NCBI GenBank assembly: GCA_009840695.1
Contig: VXNG01000211.1
Span: forward strand, 1-7,867
Length of the DNA stretch: 7,867 nt
Source: Acidimicrobiaceae bacterium
GTDB taxonomy: Bacteria > Actinomycetota > Acidimicrobiia > Acidimicrobiales > Aldehydirespiratoraceae
Direction: 5' to 3'
Part shown: positions 5,086-7,867 of the stretch, one piece after another
How the letters are laid out: every line of letters starts with the position of its first letter
How positions within the stretch are numbered: the stretch's first letter is position 1
Notes under the pieces: generated by a model
What the model was told of the DNA's origin: nothing
The model's input: the letters and a program-made list of their open reading frames with translations, nothing else
Database searches by the model: none
Program-made: the position numbers and the translations under genes

Positions 5086-5946
5086 GTGGCCCGGATCACC
5101 GCAAGCGTCTACACCAGCCATGTGCCCGCCATCGGTGTGGCCATGGACCTGGGCAAGACCTCCGAGCCGTACTACGCGCCGCTGTTCGCCGGCTACGGGC
5201 CCGCACGCCAGTGGATGGCGGACAATACGCCCGACGTCGTCGTGCTGGTCTTCAACGATCACGCCAACGCGTTCAGCCTCGCGATGGTGCCGACCTTCGC
5301 GCTCGGCATGTCCGCCCGCTACGAGCCCGCCGACGAGGGCTGGGGTGCCCGACCGGTGCCGCCGGTCATCGGGCATCCGGCGCTGTCCGCCCACATCGCG
5401 CACTCCGTCATCCGGGAGGACTTCGACCTGACGCTGGTCAACGACATGCCCGTCGACCATGGCTGCACGGTGCCCCTGTCGATCATGTTCGGGCAGCCCG
5501 AGGCATGGCCGTGCCGCGTCGTCCCTCTGGTCGTCAACGTGGTGCAGTACCCGGTTCCTTCGGGGCGTCGCTGCCTGGAGCTCGGCAAGGCCATACGCCG
5601 GGCCGTCGAGAGCTTCGACGAGGACCTGAACGTGCAAGTCTGGGGCACCGGCGGAATGAGCCATCAGCTTCAGGGGCCGCGGGCCGGCCTCATCAACCAG
5701 CCGTGGGACAACCAGTTCATCGAGCGGCTGATCAGCGATCCCGAGGGCCAGGCCGCGGTCGAGCACGTGGAGTACGTGCGCGAGGCGGGATCCGAGGGGA
5801 TCGAGCTCGTGATGTGGCTGGTAGCCCGCGGCGCCATGGCCGACCTCGCCGGCGGCGGCGAACCCGCCGAGGTCCACCGGCTCTACCACGTGCCCGCCAG
5901 CAACACCGCGGTCGGCCAGCTGATTCTCGAGGACGCTGCGATCTGA
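5086..5946 (+). CDS. ligB: Protocatechuate 4,5-dioxygenase, beta (catalytic) subunit
   Basis: LigB is the Fe(II)-binding catalytic subunit of a class III extradiol dioxygenase that yields 4-carboxy-2-hydroxymuconate-6-semialdehyde. Counting from the GTG, the residues match the Sphingobium enzyme at a constant offset. H12 (TSHVP), H59 (NDHANAF) and E240 (EGIEL) correspond to iron ligands H12, H61 and E242, and H193 (GTGGMSHQLQGPRAG) to the catalytic base H195. The product is 286 residues against 302, lacking part of the C-terminal extension. I prefer the GTG at 5086 over an ATG at 5065. It gives the family N-terminus VARITASVYTSH, has GGAG 7 bases upstream, and avoids a long overlap with ligA. 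The closeness to ligA and the divergent ligC support protocatechuate as substrate, with gallate the main alternative. Confidence 0.96.
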   Translation: MARITASVYTSHVPAIGVAMDLGKTSEPYYAPLFAGYGPARQWMADNTPDVVVLVFNDHANAFSLAMVPTFALGMSARYEPADEGWGARPVPPVIGHPALSAHIAHSVIREDFDLTLVNDMPVDHGCTVPLSIMFGQPEAWPCRVVPLVVNVVQYPVPSGRRCLELGKAIRRAVESFDEDLNVQVWGTGGMSHQLQGPRAGLINQPWDNQFIERLISDPEGQAAVEHVEYVREAGSEGIELVMWLVARGAMADLAGGGEPAEVHRLYHVPASNTAVGQLILEDAAI

Positions 5947-5966
5947 TCCGCCGTGGGAGGGGAGGC

Positions 5967-7867
5967 ATGATGAGCGCCGACGCCGGCCGTAACCGACCGA
6001 AGCCCCCCACGGCGGTGACGGCTTCCGCCAACCAGGCAGTGGTGTTGTCGTTCGACGATCCGGGCGACCACGACCGGGCGACCAGGGGACGGCTCGCGCA
6101 GCTGGACAGCGGCCGCATCACCATTGGCGACCACGTCGTGTTCGACGTGGCCCGCCGTGAGTTCGTCGGCGATTCCGAGACCCCGCCGGACTCGGTTCAT
6201 CCCGGGCTGTGGCGACAGGCGCGACTGAACATCAACCACGGCCTGTTCGAGGTTGCCGACGGCATCTGGCAGGTCCGCGGCTACGACATCTCCAACATCA
6301 CGTTCCTCGCCGGAAACGACGGCGGCTGGATGGTGATCGATCCGCTGACCAACGCGCCCACCGCGGCGGCTGCGCTCGGTCTCGTCAACCGCACCCTGGG
6401 CGAGCGGCCGGTGACCTCAGTGATCTACACCCACTCTCACGTGGACCATTTCGGCGGCATCCTCGGGGTGACCGACCAGGACGCGGTCGATCGGGGCGAT
6501 GTGCGCATCGTGGCACCGGTCGGATTCCTTGACGCAGTCGTGGGCGAGCTCGTGGTCGCGGGCCACATCATGGTGCGCAGGGCGGCGTACCAGTTCGGCA
6601 CCCTCCTGCCGCCCGGCCCGCTCGGACACGTCGACTGCGGTCTCGGATCGGCCCTGGGCCTGGCGCCCTGGGCGCTGGTGGCGCCTACCGACACCGTCGC
6701 CGAGACGGGACAGGAGTTGACGCTCAGCGGCATCCGTGTCGTCTTCCAAGACACCCCCGATGCCGAAGCACCGGCGGAGATGAACTTCCACTTCCCGGAT
6801 CGGCGGGTGCTGTGCATGGCCGAGAACTGCACTCACACCCTGCACAACCTCCACCCGATCCGGGGAGCGAAGACGCGCGACGCCTTGGCCTGGAGCAAGT
6901 ACATCCAGGAAGCCATCGACCTGTGGGCCGATGACACGGACGTGATGTTCGCCAGCCACCACTGGCCTCGTTTCGGCACCGACGACGTGCGCGGGTTCCT
7001 GGCCATGCAGCGGGACGTGTACCGGTGGATGCACGACCAGACGATGCGGCTGGCGAATCAGGGGTACGGCCCTGACGAGATCGCGGCCGAACTCCACTTG
7101 CCCGAGGAGTTCGACCAGTCCCACGTCCGCGGCTACTACGGCGCGGTCCCGCACAACTGCCGAGCCGTGTACAACCGGTACCTCGGCTGGTACGACGGCA
7201 ACCCGGCCAACCTCGACCCGCTGCCCCCGGTTCAGGCCAGCGCCAACTACGTTGACTTCATGGGCGGCGCCGACGCCGTGCTGGCGAAGGCCCGGTCAAG
7301 TTTCGAGCGGGGCGAGTTCCGGTGGGTGGTCCAGGTGGTGAACCATGTCGTGTTCGCGGATCCCGCCAACCAGTCGGCCCGCGACCTCCAGGCGGATGCG
7401 CTCGAGCAGCTCGGCTACCAGTCCGAGTCGGCCACTTGGCGCAATGCATACCTGATGGGGGCAATGGAGCTTCGCCACGGCCCGTCTGCGCTGGGCGCAG
7501 TGCCCATCGATTCGATGGCGCAAGCGATGGAGGTCGAGCACCTCTTTGACCTCGTCGGGGTGCGGTTCGACCCGGCGCGGTTCACGAGGGGCCCGGTGGT
7601 GTTCAACGTCCACTTCACCGACCTCGACGAGGATCATTGCCTTGGTGTCGGGCGGTCGGTGATCCACCATCGAGCCGATGCAGTCGACGACGAGGCGATC
7701 GCGTCAATCCGGATCGACAGGGCCACGTTTGCTGCCACGCTGTCCGACGCGGCCGCACTCCAGAGCGTCGAGATCTCCGGAGATCGTGACACCGTGATGG
7801 ACTTCTTCGCCGGTCTCACCGTCTTCGGTACGGCGGCACTGATCGAGCCGCAGAGCGGTCAGCCACG
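5967..7867 (+). CDS. Alkyl/aryl-sulfatase, metallo-beta-lactamase type (3' end beyond window)
   Basis: This is a type III (SdsA1-like) sulfatase, which hydrolyses sulfate esters with a zinc pair. About 633 residues are visible; the family is about 640-660, so little is missing. An N-terminal metallo-beta-lactamase domain carries H156, H158, D160 and H161 in THSHVDHFGG, then E267, E286 (CMAEN) and H331 (FASHHWP), whose spacing matches the SdsA1 ligands E280, E299 and H344. An alpha-helical dimerisation region follows, with GYYGAVPHN, NRYLGWYDGNPANL and VVNHVVFADP. A C-terminal SCP2-like domain (from about 540) runs to the window edge. No signal peptide is seen, unlike secreted SdsA1, so it is probably cytoplasmic. 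GGGAGGGGAGG precedes tandem ATGs at 5967 and 5970. It starts 20 bases after ligB, so co-transcription is likely. Substrate specificity cannot be read from the sequence. Confidence 0.94.
   Translation, partial: MMSADAGRNRPKPPTAVTASANQAVVLSFDDPGDHDRATRGRLAQLDSGRITIGDHVVFDVARREFVGDSETPPDSVHPGLWRQARLNINHGLFEVADGIWQVRGYDISNITFLAGNDGGWMVIDPLTNAPTAAAALGLVNRTLGERPVTSVIYTHSHVDHFGGILGVTDQDAVDRGDVRIVAPVGFLDAVVGELVVAGHIMVRRAAYQFGTLLPPGPLGHVDCGLGSALGLAPWALVAPTDTVAETGQELTLSGIRVVFQDTPDAEAPAEMNFHFPDRRVLCMAENCTHTLHNLHPIRGAKTRDALAWSKYIQEAIDLWADDTDVMFASHHWPRFGTDDVRGFLAMQRDVYRWMHDQTMRLANQGYGPDEIAAELHLPEEFDQSHVRGYYGAVPHNCRAVYNRYLGWYDGNPANLDPLPPVQASANYVDFMGGADAVLAKARSSFERGEFRWVVQVVNHVVFADPANQSARDLQADALEQLGYQSESATWRNAYLMGAMELRHGPSALGAVPIDSMAQAMEVEHLFDLVGVRFDPARFTRGPVVFNVHFTDLDEDHCLGVGRSVIHHRADAVDDEAIASIRIDRATFAATLSDAAALQSVEISGDRDTVMDFFAGLTVFGTAALIEPQSGQP

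Noticed and set aside
5053..5889. A 278-codon minus-strand open frame opposite ligB.
   Set aside because: Shadow of ligB, whose iron ligands and catalytic histidine are all in place on the plus strand.
6417..7154. A 245-codon minus-strand open frame opposite the sulfatase.
   Set aside because: Shadow of the sulfatase coding strand; no family motif and no convincing start signal.

Overview
The window is GC-rich DNA, around two thirds G+C by eye, with GTG starts and 4-base gene overlaps. The neighbourhood of a PdtaR-type ANTAR response regulator just upstream of polA points to an actinobacterium. I cannot name the genus.

Layout. From 3415 down to 1, every gene reads on the minus strand: a HicA-like small protein (3415-3149), its usual partner protein (3138-2728), a 95-residue coiled-coil protein (2717-2430), a PdtaR-like ANTAR response regulator (2433-1846) and the first two thirds of DNA polymerase I (1807 to beyond the left edge). 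Gaps are 10, 10, minus 4 and 38 bases. A 166-base gap (3416-3581) is the largest non-coding stretch. It holds a probable hairpin terminator for the next gene and a strikingly AT-rich promoter-like block. From 3582 to the right edge lies an aromatic-catabolism segment. ligC (minus, 4541-3582) is divergent from ligA-ligB (plus, 4685-5946), and an alkyl/aryl-sulfatase of the metallo-beta-lactamase type follows ligB after 20 bases and runs off the right edge.

How the genes work together. LigA and LigB are the two subunits of the extradiol protocatechuate 4,5-dioxygenase. LigC oxidises the ring-cleavage product, which in its hemiacetal form gives 2-pyrone-4,6-dicarboxylate. Later steps (LigI, LigJ, LigK types), a transporter and a regulator are not in the window. 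The sulfatase is placed as if co-transcribed with ligAB, which suggests desulfation of a sulfated aromatic or alkyl substrate feeding the pathway; this is inference. The left half is core genome (polA, pdtaR) with a toxin-antitoxin-like pair wedged at its upstream end.

No tRNA, rRNA, CRISPR array, insertion sequence or gene-free stretch longer than 300 bases was seen. The most unusual points are the ligAB-sulfatase pairing, the HicA-like pair whose partner lacks its expected C-terminal helix-turn-helix, and the coiled-coil protein translationally coupled to the ANTAR regulator.
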